A stretch of 64,000 bases of DNA from positions 2,735,501 through 2,799,500 of the forward strand of contig NC_085882.1 in the NCBI RefSeq assembly GCF_035222275.1, given 5' to 3'. This document shows, piece by piece, positions 1-11,559 of the stretch; position 1 is the first letter of the stretch, and every line of letters starts with the position of its first letter. The translations under genes were made by a program, and so were the position numbers. The notes beneath the pieces are model-generated. The model was not told the DNA's origin and made no database searches. It saw nothing but the letters and a program-made list of their open reading frames with translations. Origin of the DNA: Podospora bellae-mahoneyi. Taxonomy: Eukaryota > Ascomycota > Sordariomycetes > Sordariales > Podosporaceae.

Positions 1-2200
1 TGATAAGAGATCAAGTCATTCATTCGGAGCGCAAAATATCTTGGTCTATATCCATGGGGGCTGCTCATGAGAGAAAGTATGACAAGGACAATCGAGATCA
101 CACTTATGGTTTGCTCACGATGGCCTACGGACATCGGTTTCCGATAGAGAAGAAACAATATCCCATCCGTCTTTTCTCGCCAGAGGAGGAGATTGCTATT
201 GACCGCATGGCCGCATTGGAATTCAACCGCGACTCTCTCGCCAACTGTTCTCAGTCTTACCTCATCCGGGATGTTGACAGCGCCAACCACCCCTATTTCT
301 TTAGGGAGTGGCTTCCAAAGAAGCCTCCCATGAACATGATCAAGTCCGTGTTTAAGGGGTTCGAGGAGGCCCCAGAGGATGTCCCTTATGTGTCTGTGCA
401 GGCGTTCCCCAAGAGGGCAGGTCAATTCCGGAAGTTACCCAATGCTTTCATTCACCAGCTACCCAGCGGGAAGCCTTACCCGCGAGTGATTCTTGCGAGC
501 CAGGTCAAAGTCGACAAGATCCCAACTGTATTTGCCCATGTGGGTCTGATGCTTCCCGCTCTTACGGCTGCAGTGGGTGACTATCTTGTTGCCAGAGACC
601 TGCTGGATGGGTCGCTGCAAACGACCGGGATCACGGATCTGGATCTGGTGGTCACGGCCCTCACTGCATCGGGGGCGAGGAGGTCAATCGACTATGAAAG
701 AATTGAGTTTCTGGGAGATTCCATTCTCAAGTTTTGCACAACTATCAACTGCTCGGCACAGTGTAAGTTTACTTGCCCCTTTGATTTCTAGAACAGTGGC
801 TGACCGCGGTTCAAGACCTCCACTTCCCAGAAGGCTTCCTCTCGGCGACTAAAGACAAGATCGTCTCCAACTACCGTCTCTGCAAAGCTGCCATAGATTT
901 CGGACTCGCCCGCTATATCATCAACACTGCCTACACGACAGACAAGTGGCGGCCCGTGTTTGTGGAAGATTACCTCGAGCGCACCGACAACCCTTCTTCC
1001 GATGAACCGAAAACCCGGGAGATGTCGACCAAAACCCTCGCCGATGTGGTAGAAGCCTTGATCGGTGCCTCCCACATCAGCGGCGGTATCAATAAAGCCC
1101 TCGCTTGTATTTCTCTGTTTCTCCCCGAGGCCAAATGGCAGAGCATCGACCACGGCCGCCAGGTCCTCTACGACGAAGCCCCCGACGACGAGCCCCTCCC
1201 TCCTAACATGCACCTTCTGGAGAAACTGATCGGGTATACTTTCAAGAAAAAGTCCCTCCTCATTGAGGCAATGACCCATCCCTCTTTTAACGTGCAAGAT
1301 ACCCGCGCCTCCCTCGACAGGCTAGAATTTCTTGGCGACGCGATACTAGACTACCTCGTTGTCGAATCCCTCTTCTCCCTCCGCGAACCACTGACCGGTC
1401 TCCCCCTCGAAAACTCCAAGCTCCACCTTTTACGCACCGCTCTTGTCAACGCCGACATTTTGGGGTTTTTGGTGATGGAGTGGGCCATCGAAGAGGAAAG
1501 ATACAACGCTGAAGTCATCCTCCCTGATCCCACTTCCAACCCATACCTCTCCCCCTCACGACGAACTTCTAGTTCAAGCACTAACCCCCCAGAGATCAAC
1601 CTCATCAGCACCACGGCCAAATTCCCGCTGTGGTCATTCCTGCGGTACACCTCGCCCGAAATGGGCGAGCACATCCTCGCTACCCAATCCCGGCATTCTT
1701 TTCTCCGCGACGAAATCCGTCACGCCCTTGACCGCGGCGAAAAATACCCCTGGCCCGCGCTTACAAGACTCCAAGCACAAAAGTTTTATGGCGATGTTTT
1801 TGAGAGCTTGATGGGAGCTGTCTGGGTTGATAGTGGGGATTTGGAAGAGTGCAGGGGGTTGATGGAACGAATTGGGATCATGGGGGTGATGGAGAGGTTG
1901 GTGAGGGAGGGGGTGCACTGTTTGCATCCGAAGGAGGAGTTGGGGCTTTTGGCGGCGGGAAGGGCGGTGGAGTATAGGGTTGAGGAGAACGAGGAAGGGC
2001 AGTGGGAGTGTGCTGTTGTTTGGGCGGAGACGGGGGAGGAGGTGGTTAGGGTTGGGGGTGCGAGGAAGGGGGAGGAGGCTAGGGTTAGGGGGGCTGATGC
2101 TGCGGTTGGGGTGTTGAAGGCGGAGAAGGAGGTAAGGGAACAGGAGAAGAGGAGGGTGATGTTGGAGAACTTGGGAAAGGATGTGGTTGTTGATGCGTGA
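1..2200 (+). CDS. dcl2: Dicer-like protein 2, C-terminal half (5' end outside window)
   Basis: RNase III part of a fungal Dicer that cuts long double-stranded RNA into small interfering RNAs for quelling and antiviral silencing. The reading frame is open from the first bases of the window, so the helicase and upstream part lie to the left. Two RNase III domains are visible. The first has ERIEFLGDSILK followed by KTLADVVEALIGA; the second has LDRLEFLGDAILDY and later GDVFESLMGAVW. Both keep the acidic catalytic pairs. A C-terminal stretch ending in GADAAVGVLKAEKEV looks like a dsRNA-binding fold. Exon 1 ends at 762 and exon 2 starts at 816; the 53-nt intron starts GTAAGT, has CTGAC near its end and closes with CAAG. 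This join gives SAQ-Y-LHFPEGFLS, the expected family sequence. The split of RNase IIIa by this intron is seen; the DCL2 rather than DCL1 assignment is from motif wording. Confidence 0.9.
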
Positions 2201-4730
2201 GGGGATGATTCGGGCAGCGAAGGGGGGGGGGGGGTTGGTATCAGCTGGAATGTCTCTACATCTGTGTTTTTGATGTTTCTTTTTTGTTTCTCTGCTTGGA
2301 TACTGCCTATTTCTTGTTTTGTTCTGCGTGTTTTTTCTCTCTTGGATGACGATTGCCGCAAAATATCTGTTTCATAGCGCTGGCTTGGATAAAGCGCGAG
2401 ATACCCATGAACCTCATTGTTTGATTACCCTGCCAGCGTGCGGTATATTTTAAACAAATATACCTTGCGCTGGCCGGGTTTTTGAGGGGTTAGCTGTATG
2501 GATAGTTGTGTTTTTACTGAGCAGCGCTAGACAGGTAGAGAGCTGATTTGGATATTGAGTGTGGGTTTGGAGGTTGGTTAGATTCAACATGTCCGGACAT
2601 CTGGGATCACGAAGGAGGACTTGAATGAAATTGTCGTCTGGAGATATCTTTTGTTGAGTAGATTGCTTCAATTTTCCAATTTTCAGTAGGCTGATGGAAC
2701 TGTTATTCGGGTTGCAGTCGAGCTGTTGGGTTAGAGTAGAGATTCAACATGACGTGTAAGTCGGCATAAAGCTCAAAAAGCTGGCCTTGGTACGGGATAC
2801 CCATCGGATATCACGGCATTCTTCTTGACCACTTAGCCCATCCCGCAGCGAATGCAAGTCCAACTCCCAAGCTTAGATACTTGCGAGGCAATATTCTACA
2901 GTCTTGGATGACGTTTACCCTACCTCTCTCGGGAAGTCCCATCATCAAGACGTATGCACTATATCCGAACCGAACCGAACCATCATCCTATGATGTAGGT
3001 GAGCAACTAGCTTAGCTTCCCCGAAAGGTGAGAGAGGTGAGCGATGATGATACGGCCCGCGCATCCGCTCGGCGGCAGCGCCCGCCTCTTCAATCAAGCT
3101 TTGTTGGAGGAGGATCAAAAAAACTGGGAAGAAAGCCGATTGCGTTATCGCTCAGGCCGGGGCCATGTGTTGTCTTGTTGCTAGCTATCCTCTCCAGAAC
3201 GATGCATTGGACTAGAAATCTTGGTGGTTAGGCGAGTGTATGGTCGGAAGGATCACGACCATAAAGTTGCTGAACCTTGTTTGTCAACAATATATTGGGC
3301 CGTCCTGACCAGTGGGAACCTCGCCGAGTTTCTACACCACCCGACCCTCTCATGCAAATGCGGGCGGGATCTTTTGGAGGGGTGGTGGAGGGGGCACAGT
3401 TTGGCAGGTGTCTCCGACTCCCTGCCGAACGAAGTACTCTGACGACACAAGCTGGAATTGGCAGACCTTGGAGCTATTGCGTGGGGGTACAGCCAGGCTG
3501 CGCGGGGCTGGGGAGGACTATTCTTGTTTGGGGATGGTGCATCTATGGCAACACGAACTTCAGGTTTGAAAAGCGGTTGGTTACAAGAGTTGGGAGGTGG
3601 GTGTGATTGATTGGTGTCGGGATGGTTTCGAGCCGCGATTGCGTGGACTTTTCTTTGGGGGGGGAGGAATTGAGGACTATTTGCATTGATGGGAGAAGAG
3701 CGATAGATAGACATTGGTGATGAAGCTTGGCTAGAGATAGCTCACGATATATTTTTCTTGGTAGGTAAGCGTATCCCTGCAAATCCCGTTGGAGTTTGGT
3801 TTGACAGGGGGATCGAGATCTCGCCGGGGGGTTGCTGCAGCCGAACCATGGCAGACGACAAAACCAAAGCTCCACACGCGATATCGCGATATGGCAGGTC
3901 TGTATGTGTGTGTCTGTGGAAGAAAACAGAATCAGGTAACCCGTGTTGTTGGTGTTTGTGATAGCCCAGTTTGATGGGCCATGTTGCATCTGTCACACCT
4001 CCCAGTAGTCCTCATCATTACAGTCGTGTTGGTTTTATTATCTCTGACCCTTTCCCCGCCATGTTTTGTGTGTGTGTTCTCTCATCTCTTCCACCACACC
4101 ACACTCTCCAGTCACTCGTTTTGACGATAAGGCCAGGAATTCTCAGCTGAGGATAAGGACGGGACCGCTTCCGGGGAGCACCTGAAGGCAAACGGAGACC
4201 CGGCGGTGAACATACAACAGCTCTTGACGGATACGGGGCCACTCGCTTTTTATTCCTCTTATGATATCGATTCCGCCGGATTGGGTGACTTGGTAGGAAA
4301 GAAGGGAGCAACAACAGGAATACGAATTAACGGCCACCAACTCGACAAAAAATACGAGCACACTCGTTCTTTCCCTTGAAGGTCCATCCGACTTTGACCG
4401 TTTGATCAACCCACCACTCGCACCTGCCCTCCCTCCCAGCACTGCGGTTCTGTGGTCTGCACGGGTGTGTGGTGTGTTCGCAACGGTCGCGCCTTCTCCC
4501 GTTCGTTTGCAGCTTTGAACCTCTGGTTCAAACCCGTTATCAGATCACCCCAAGCAACACCACAAAACACCCACCACCAAAAATAAATTATTTTTTGTTT
4601 CGAGTATTCTCTCTGCAGAAATATCTCAAAAACAGGAATTTGACCAGTATCTTGTCGACATTGATTATTGCGAAACTTGGCAACAAAAATCTTATCCACC
4701 TCTTGGCGATCTCCTGACAAGCACTGAAAA
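2201..4730. other. 2.5-kb intergenic stretch
   Basis: No supported gene. It starts with a short poly-G run after the dcl2 stop (about 2221-2234) and ends with pyrimidine-rich sequence that is probably the promoter and 5' leader of the GH72 gene. Open frames here (for example 3253-3714 minus, 3543-3989 minus) have no recognisable motif or conserved-looking composition. Confidence 0.6.
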
Positions 4731-6242
4731 ATGAAGCTTTCTTGGCCTGCCGCGATTGGGGCGCTGGCCGTTGCCACAACCGTTGAAGCCATTGGCCCTA
4801 TTTCTTCTGTCGGGAACAAGCTTTTTACACCGGATGGGAAGCAGTTCTTTGTCAAGGGTATGTTTTTTTCCACATTCTGCTGATCAAATTGGACTTTTTG
4901 GCTAATTTTTTGGGGTTGGCTGTAGGCATTGCTTATCAGTTGTCGCCAGGTAAGATGTTGGCATTTGCGCGACTTGGACAATTCGCACAAGAATATGGCA
5001 GCTAACATCAAACCACAACAGACGACCCTCTGATTGACACTGAGCAGTGCAAGCGCGATGTTGAGCTCATGAAGGAGTTGGGTCCCAACACCATTAGGGT
5101 CTATCATGTTGACGCGGACAAGAACCACGACGGCTGCATGAAGGCTTTCAATGATGCTGGGATTACGGCTTTGATTGATTTGGATACGTTTGATACGTAC
5201 ATTGAGCCTGTACGAAATCTCCTCTGCCTTTCAGTTCATCAGACTTGAAATACTAACACCCGAGTAGGCCAAACCCGCCTGGACCAGACGGATGCACGAC
5301 CGCTACGCTGAGGTCATGGACGCCTTCATCAAGTACGACAACGTCCTGGGCTTCTTCGTCGGCAACGAAATCATTTCCACCGAAGCCCACTCCCAGGCGG
5401 CCCCCTTCATCAAGGCGGCTGTTCGCGACATGAAAGCCCACCGTGACGCCAAAAACTACCGTGAGGTCCCCATCGGGTACTCGGCGGCTGACATTGCCGA
5501 GCTTCGCCCAATGCTCCAAGACTATTTGACATGCGGCGGAAACTCGTCCGAGAATGTCGACTTCTTCGCGTTGAATAGCTACGAGTGGTGCGACCCTTCC
5601 ACCTACGAGACTTCTGGCTACGAGAACTTGCAGAAGCAGGCCAAGGACTTCCCGGTGCCCATCTTTTTTAGTGAGACGGGGTGCAACGTTCCCGGCCCGA
5701 GGCTGTTTGACGACCAGCTTGCCATTTTTGGGCCAAAGATGAGGAATGATTGGTCAGGCGCGATTGTTTATGAGTGGATTCAGGAGGAGAATAGTTATGG
5801 GTTGATTCAGTATGAGAATCCGACCAAGGAGGAGGATGTGGTGAATGGTGTGGTGAGGAGTGGGACGCCGAAGCCGGTGCAGCCTGATTTTGACAATTTG
5901 AAGGAGAAGTGGGAGCAGGTTGGGCAGCCGACGGGGGTGGTGAAGGACAGTTATGATGCTAAGCATGTCTCGGTCAGGCCTTGCCCGGAGGCGACGCAGG
6001 GGGGGTGGTTGGTGAAGGGGAATGTCAAGTTGCCGGCGGTGGGTGAGACGTTTACGGGGACGTATGAGAGTGTGCCTAGTGCTACTGTTGCTCCTACAAC
6101 TGCTGGAGGGGATGAGGGGACGGGCACAGCTGCCAATCCGGCCAGTGAGACGCAGAATCCCGCTGCGCCGACCAAGGTTGTGTTTAAGGGGATGGTGGCG
6201 GGGTTGGTGGGAGTGATGTTGTTTTTTACGGTGTGGTTTTAG
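4731..6242 (+). CDS. GPI-anchored 1,3-beta-glucanosyltransferase, GH72 family
   Basis: Cell-wall enzyme of the Gas/Gel/Phr family that cuts and rejoins beta-1,3-glucan chains at the outer face of the plasma membrane. Four exons: 4731-4857, 4926-4949 (only 24 nt), 5022-5209 and 5268-6242, giving 437 residues. The start has a signal peptide ([20 protein letters not shown]). The acid/base glutamate is E147 in FFVGNEII and the nucleophile is E249 in FFSETGCN. No Cys-rich CBM43/X8 module follows the catalytic domain, so it belongs with the short Gel1/Gel2-like members. The tail is Thr/Ala-rich and ends in a hydrophobic segment ([15 protein letters not shown]), a GPI-attachment signal. All four exon phases agree. 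The paralogue number within the family cannot be assigned from sequence alone. Confidence 0.93.
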
Positions 6243-7043
6243 AGAGAGGGGGGTGGTGTTTACTTCTTTCTTCTTCTTTCACTGTTCTTACAAGAAAAGT
6301 TGGTTGCTTTAAACTGGGTAGGTATCTCAAAGCATGGGGCATATGGTTGTCATGGTACTACGTCGGGCATTGGGCTGGGGAAAATGGTTGGGCGGACGGG
6401 AGAGGGAGAAAGGGAGGCGTTTGAGGGTTTGTGATATCCTCTTTTTTTTAACACTTCTAGTGTGAAGGCATGATGAGATGTGGGTGTATCCTTGCATGCA
6501 TGGGCTTTTCTTTCTTTCATTGTTTTATTTTATTTTTTATGAGATAATGTGGGGTTAATGAGGTAATGGGGTTTCCGAGATGACTGAATTGATGTGGGAT
6601 ACACGAGGAAGGTTTGTGATCATGGTGGGTCGTCGTCGGGAACAAGCATAATGTTAATGTCGAGATGTGGGTGATATGAAGATGATGGACAGGTTACATG
6701 TTGTACATATTAGAGAATACACAGCAGGAAGGGGGGTACGTGAGATCCCGTTGTAGTACTTAATCTACTTTCGATTTGTGTGTGAGATTCAAATAAAATG
6801 GAGGGTGTTCCCAGTAAATTTTAGAGGTGGACGGGTTGTGGCATGGTAAGGGGTTGTTGTTGTTGTTATTGGGTGATGGAGGAGAGACGTTGTCCAAGGA
6901 AAAGATGGGATGATGGTGGTGTGAGGTTTGTGGGTTTTGTCATACGGGATCAAACGGGCTAGGCTTGAGGTAGCGATGGTTGAGAGGCTGTTGTTACTAC
7001 ACCGTCACGCTTGTCTTTGGTGTATTGGTAGCTAACTACCTAA
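6243..7043. other. Convergent intergenic spacer
   Basis: Spacer between the 3' ends of the GH72 gene and the RGS gene. T-rich tracts (about 6441-6452 and 6519-6538) and a short GTT run near 6855 are seen. No gene is supported. Confidence 0.6.
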
Positions 7044-8486
7044 TTAGAAGAGATTTCTTGCCGGGATGAACAACACCGCCACTGTCAGGCCAGATGACGA
7101 GATGCCGGCCCAGAGTATCGACAGGAAGATGATTCGGTCTTGCAGGACGATCAGAGGTTTGCTTTCTACTGGGACTGCGGTGGTGAAGGTCTTTTTCTTC
7201 CAGCTCTGTTGTCGGTATTGTTCCTCCCAGGTGGTATTTTGCTCTCTGCCTCTTGTGTCGACGCCTGTCGGGGTAAATGGGGCTGTGGAACTGATGCTGG
7301 TGCTGGTCGTGTCCATCCTCTCATGCCCCCTTTTCTCATTCTTATCGGTCGAGGGCGAGTGGAAGAGTGGAAGGGAGGTTTGCTCCCAAGGGCGAAGTTG
7401 GCGTTTTTGTTGAAAGTGGAGGTATACATCCAGCCCTTTGATAGAGGCGAATAAACCGGTAAGCCCGGGCCAGAAGAATAGCAATCCGAGGACTCGTAAG
7501 TAGGGGGATTGCTTTGAGAGGATCAACACCATCTCGACGATGAACCCTAGTAGCGCGAGGATGGCGCAGATTACACCCGTGAAGACAAGCCGAGCAGTGT
7601 TTGCGTTGGTAATTGAGTGGCGGATAAAAGCTGGATGAAGCAGGTTTCTTAATGTCGACTCGACCGACATGAATGCCGGAAGTAGGGCGGTAGGGTGGGT
7701 TGTATGCTGCACCGCACGTATGCACTGCTCTCTGTCGTGCCGTGATAGACATTTCAACGTCTCGGGAGAGGAGAGGAAGAGCTTTGTTATGCGGGAGAGT
7801 TCGGGGTGGTTTGGCTGGATGGTGACTACTCTTGTCAGTTCAAATTTCACAGGAGAAAAAGGGCAGCGGTTGGAAGGTTACATGGCTGCCAACTACACCC
7901 TCTCATTGACTCGGTCGGGCTCAAAATCCCACTTATAGAAGACGACGGCGTCCTCGGTTGCCCCGAAACAACAACCGACACAGCGCTCGCTGTTGTAACA
8001 CTAGAAGAAGCTGAACTCGAACGGCTTCTTGACATATCACCTTCCTTCTCGGGCTGCTCGTCAGAATGAGGGGAATTGATGTCCATAACTGCGAGCACCT
8101 TCTCCATCTTCAAGCTCCTGGCCCGTTTGTGGCTGTAAGTGATAAACCTCGCTGCTCTTGGGCCTTCGGTGGCTTTTTCTGGGTCCCATGCTGGGGATAG
8201 GGCTTTTTGGCGAGGGAGGAGTTGGGACCAGCGTTGGACGTAGTCCCAGTACCAGAGGAAGAAGTGGAGGATTTCGGGGGAGTGGGAGGAGTGGGTTAGG
8301 TAGAGTGTAAAGTCGGGGAGGGAGCAGGGCTGGGATCGGATGTTAGTGGTGGCGATGATAGGGGGGAAAGGGTTGGCTTACGGAGGCTGTTTGGTTCTTG
8401 ACTACATTTTCGAAGGAGAGCTCTTTGGGGATCTTGGGGGAAGGGGTTGTTGGTTGGGGGAGCTGGTTTGCTTCAAAGTCCGCCAT
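7044..8486 (-). CDS. RGS-domain protein with three C-terminal membrane segments (Rax1/RgsD-like)
   Basis: Predicted regulator of G-protein signalling, or a Rax1-type polarity protein, held in a membrane. Exon 1 (8486-8382) starts MADFEANQLPQ; exon 2 starts at 8329 with PCSLPDFTLYLTHSSHSPE and continues HFFLWYWDYVQRW, the typical first half of an RGS fold. The second half, RAVQHTTHPTALLPAF, lies in exon 3 and is followed by LLHPAFIRHSI. Three hydrophobic segments follow: LVFTGVICAILALLGFIVEM, YLRVLGLLFFWPGLTGLF and IIFLSILWAGISSSGLTVAV. A Ser-rich linker splits the RGS domain, as is common in fungal RGS proteins. The last intron is not fixed: a donor at 7881, 7896 or 7932 and an acceptor near 7825-7830 all look possible. 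The three-helix topology fits Rax1 or RgsD; which one is inference. Confidence 0.78.
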
Positions 8487-10447
8487 CTTGAGAGGATGTT
8501 TGTGATTCAAGTTGGAACGAGAACGGTCTTGGACAGTGCCTGGTCAGGGAGGTGGTGGTAGAAACATCAAAAGGTCGTCGAGCATGAGAGATCGATGAGA
8601 TGTTTAGACACTCATGGGACCTGGTCTAGACTAATATGAAAAAGCCAAAGTCGTCCAGAAATGGATCAGACGAGCTTCATCCAAAGACGGGAAACCACAC
8701 ATTTTAGTAGCCTGTTCCATGTTCTGCTTAAGACATCTAGAATATCACTCTTGAGACGACAAACTTGGTCCACCAATCACGGTACTCTATAAGCCTCATA
8801 AGCCTCGGCCAAAAGTGCTCAATCGTGGCGTTGCGGCGGCCCAAGGGATCGAGGCCATTCGATGTATCTGGAGGCGAGCAGATCAAGGGGCGCTGACGAA
8901 ATCTCTCTTGCAACCGCAAGCTCTCCCCAAATCGACAAAAAGGTCTGATCGTGTTCAAAACCAGGGGTGAGGGAGATCAATGCCGCGTGCCTTGTTGCGG
9001 AGGCTAAGGCATGTATGTCATGTAAGTAACGACTTTCCCGATCGGGAAACTGATCCTTCGACAGCTCGCTTTTGGAATCCGGGGAAGGTAATTACTTCGG
9101 TCGGTCAGGGGCTCGTTCGTCGCCCTGCGGTCCGTTACCCGCCAGATCTACCAAAAGAAAGGGAAAAGGTACAGTACCGCTGCCGGGTCGGTTGTTGAGT
9201 CGGTGACTTGGCTCGCGGTCCCGTTAGTCTCGCGTTTCAGATCTTCGATAGGCGGGATGTCTAAAACCGAACTTGGAATTTATTCCAGGAATGATAAGTA
9301 TAAGCTTGTTGATTTTCAATGCCTTCAAGTGATCTTCCTGGGTAAACACAAAACCATAAAGTTCGTGGTTTCGATTGCTGGTGATGTTTGGTGGGAGTTG
9401 TTGGTGGTGAGTAAGATCTGTCAGACCTTGGTGTAAGGCGACCAAAGCATCGTCAGCATCATCCTTATGCAAGCTTCCTAAACAATGGGAGTCTTTAAAG
9501 TGAGGCTCTTCTGCCGCATGCAACCCTCACATCGCTAGTGATGGAACACCCTCCGTCTCATCGGAATTACAGTTACCTCGCTGGCCCCCAAATCCGGGTT
9601 GCATTCTGAGTGCCGACGGCCCTCGAAGCCTTTAGCGACATCTTATACCGGGCTGTACGTCGAACAAGATTTTTTTTCTTTTTTCTTTTTGCATAAATAT
9701 CCGAGGGAGCGGTACAGTCGAAGGCCCCTTGTTACTTGCTGTTGACCCTATGTTGGGGACGAAGTATCATCGACACACGGAGCCGTAGATCATCACCACC
9801 CCTGGGCTGGCTTATCTCGAATGTTTGCAGGACACGTCAAGTGGTCTTTTGGACTTCTTCATGATAACCCGTTACGCCGTGGACAAATAAATGGAGACTT
9901 CTATTGCGAACGAGACCTTCTTGTGGTGTCGTCGATGGCCGTGACAAGTGTATCGGCGAGATGTACCCGTAAGCTTTCTTTCAGAGGTCCAGTAGCTTCG
10001 GTCACCTCATCATTTATAAGACCTTTAGTTATTGTCCCTTCGACCGCCAAGGACGTTGGAGTAAAGTTGCAACCCAGAATCTGATGACACTGATGTGATG
10101 GTGGTATGCCCAGGCCCAACGGTGTAAGACGGACCAATTCCGAGGCTGAAGGAGCCGGTAGTCAACCACCGACTGGGTGCATTAAGCCTACCATTACGAA
10201 AACACCGGGCAATAATCAAACGCCACGCCTTGGGCTATAGCGAGTAGGATTGCTGAGCCAGGGTTCTGGTTAGAAATGGCGATACCACCTCACAGCGTTG
10301 TTCTTCGTATTCGAGGTTGGGGATGGTCAGCAGGTTGTCAGATGGAAAGCCAGGTTCAAGAGATGTAAATGAGAATATATATTTCATCTTCGGGGACCGT
10401 TGCTGTCTCATGGAAAAAGTCAGTAATTGTCCGGGATAAAGACAACA
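8487..10447. other. 2-kb intergenic region with possible gene remnants
   Basis: Contains the upstream region of the RGS gene and of the secreted cysteine-rich protein gene. An A/T tract lies at 9669-9698. Two weak remnants are listed separately (8737-8958 and 9900-9980). No complete gene is supported. Confidence 0.5.
9900..9980 (+). pseudogene. Possible decayed copy of the secreted-protein signal exon
   Basis: The stretch encodes VVSSMAVTSVSARCTR followed directly by CCGTAAGC, closely resembling AMSSLAVTGASAACTR followed by CTCGTAAGT at 10478-10529 in the intact gene about 540 bp downstream. Both the peptide and the position of the splice donor agree. No start codon in the right place and no matching cysteine-rich second exon were found after it. 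Reading as a tandem-duplication relic is inference from about 60 bases of similarity. Confidence 0.4.
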
Positions 10448-10997
10448 ATGCATTTTCGATCTGTTATTGAACTGTTGGCGATGTCGTCGTTGGCCGTGAC
10501 GGGCGCCTCGGCGGCATGCACTCGTAAGTCTCTGTCATATCCTCTTGGCTTGGAGTTCTCATAGACTGACTCCAGCGGCGAACAGCGATCCCATCCTCCA
10601 GTACTGCCACTCCGACTCCGACCCCCAGTGTCACTCCCGACTGCGGTGGCGACCAGTCCATCGCTCTTTGCTGTATGAACTTGGCTCCTTGGTCCACCAA
10701 CAGTGGAATCTGGGGAGGTGCTTGTGGTTACTATCCTGCTGATCCCAACGAGAGGGTCGGAGCGAGGTGTATTACCCGTGAGTGCAGTTTGATTGATGAA
10801 CGTTGGTTGAAAACTATGTGACTGACACATGATAGGTGCTCCTGGCACGAATTGCTTTGGCAGTCTCCTTGCAACTTGTTGCGCTGGGTTCATTGTAAGT
10901 GCCGGTCGTCGATCGTCTTGCGGAATTCATGCTGATGATTTTTACCCCTTTGCCTCTATAGCCAGGACAGTGTTCTCTGGGTACTCGTTGCACATAA
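10448..10997 (+). CDS. Small secreted cysteine-rich protein, hydrophobin-like spacing
   Basis: A 120-residue protein in four exons: 10448-10523, 10586-10777, 10836-10894 and 10962-10997. All introns have GT-AG ends and the first two carry CTGAC branch-like sequence. The phases agree throughout. The first exon encodes a signal peptide ending ASA-AC. A Pro/Thr/Ser spacer (residues 26-44) leads to a core with cysteines at 45, 54, 55, 72, 87, 96, 104, 105, 113 and 119, besides C24. The order C..CC..C..C..CC..C resembles the eight-cysteine hydrophobin pattern (C45, C54-C55, C87, C96, C104-C105, C113), with C72 and C119 extra. It would act outside the cell, at hyphal or spore surfaces, or as an effector. 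The gene model is strong; hydrophobin membership is only suggested, as the long hydrophobic loop between CC and the next C is absent. Confidence 0.7.
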
Positions 10998-11559
10998 CTG
11001 GGTAGCAGTCGACGTGGAGAGACGTACTGAAGAAGAAGGAGGTCAGAAAATACCAAACTGGAATGACATACCAAGGCTGTTCTCTCGCTTGTTGGGTCAT
11101 GATTCGTTTCAGATCAGCTCCGATCATATCACATGCAATAGCGAATGATTCCCAAAGTTGAGAAAGGGAAGCATCGAAAGTTCCGTTTCCCAAACAAGAA
11201 TTGTTGTCTTTATGCGCCCTAGCACAGACGGCATGAATAATCGCGAGAACAAGCCGTAAAGATCTCAACTGCCTGTCATCCATCAACCCGCATAAACCGC
11301 AGGAACCTGAACAAAAGTGCAAGAAGTGAGAAGATAGCATCTTATTATCTGCCGTCCTCCTCGATATGTGATATCTGATATCAGCTCAAAATAACACGCC
11401 GAACCCGTCTTAGTCCTTTTCAAACATGCCAACGCCAAACGTGGATGGTATCAGGTCCGCACACCCACCCCAAAGTAAACCCCTCCAACGCCGCCCAATG
11501 TAAAGCAAAATAGAGACCGAGAAATCGCTGCAAACCGGAACAGAAGGCCACAAGACTGT
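10998..11559. other. Convergent spacer
   Basis: Lies between the 3' ends of the secreted-protein gene and SOF1. An open frame on the minus strand (10942-11340) runs into the last exon of the secreted-protein gene and has no recognisable motif. Confidence 0.5.

Noticed and set aside
763-791. 29-nt intron in dcl2 ending TTCTAG
   Set aside because: Too short, and the join makes TAA. The acceptor at 815 gives a normal 53-nt intron and the expected protein sequence.
4406-5128. 240-codon minus-strand frame over the GH72 5' end
   Set aside because: Antisense to exons and introns of a clear gene; no motif of its own.
10420-10893. 157-codon minus-strand frame
   Set aside because: Antisense shadow of the secreted cysteine-rich gene, whose exon phases and signal peptide are convincing.
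10942-11340. 132-codon minus-strand frame
   Set aside because: Overlaps the last exon of the secreted-protein gene and shows no recognisable domain; kept only as a weak possibility.
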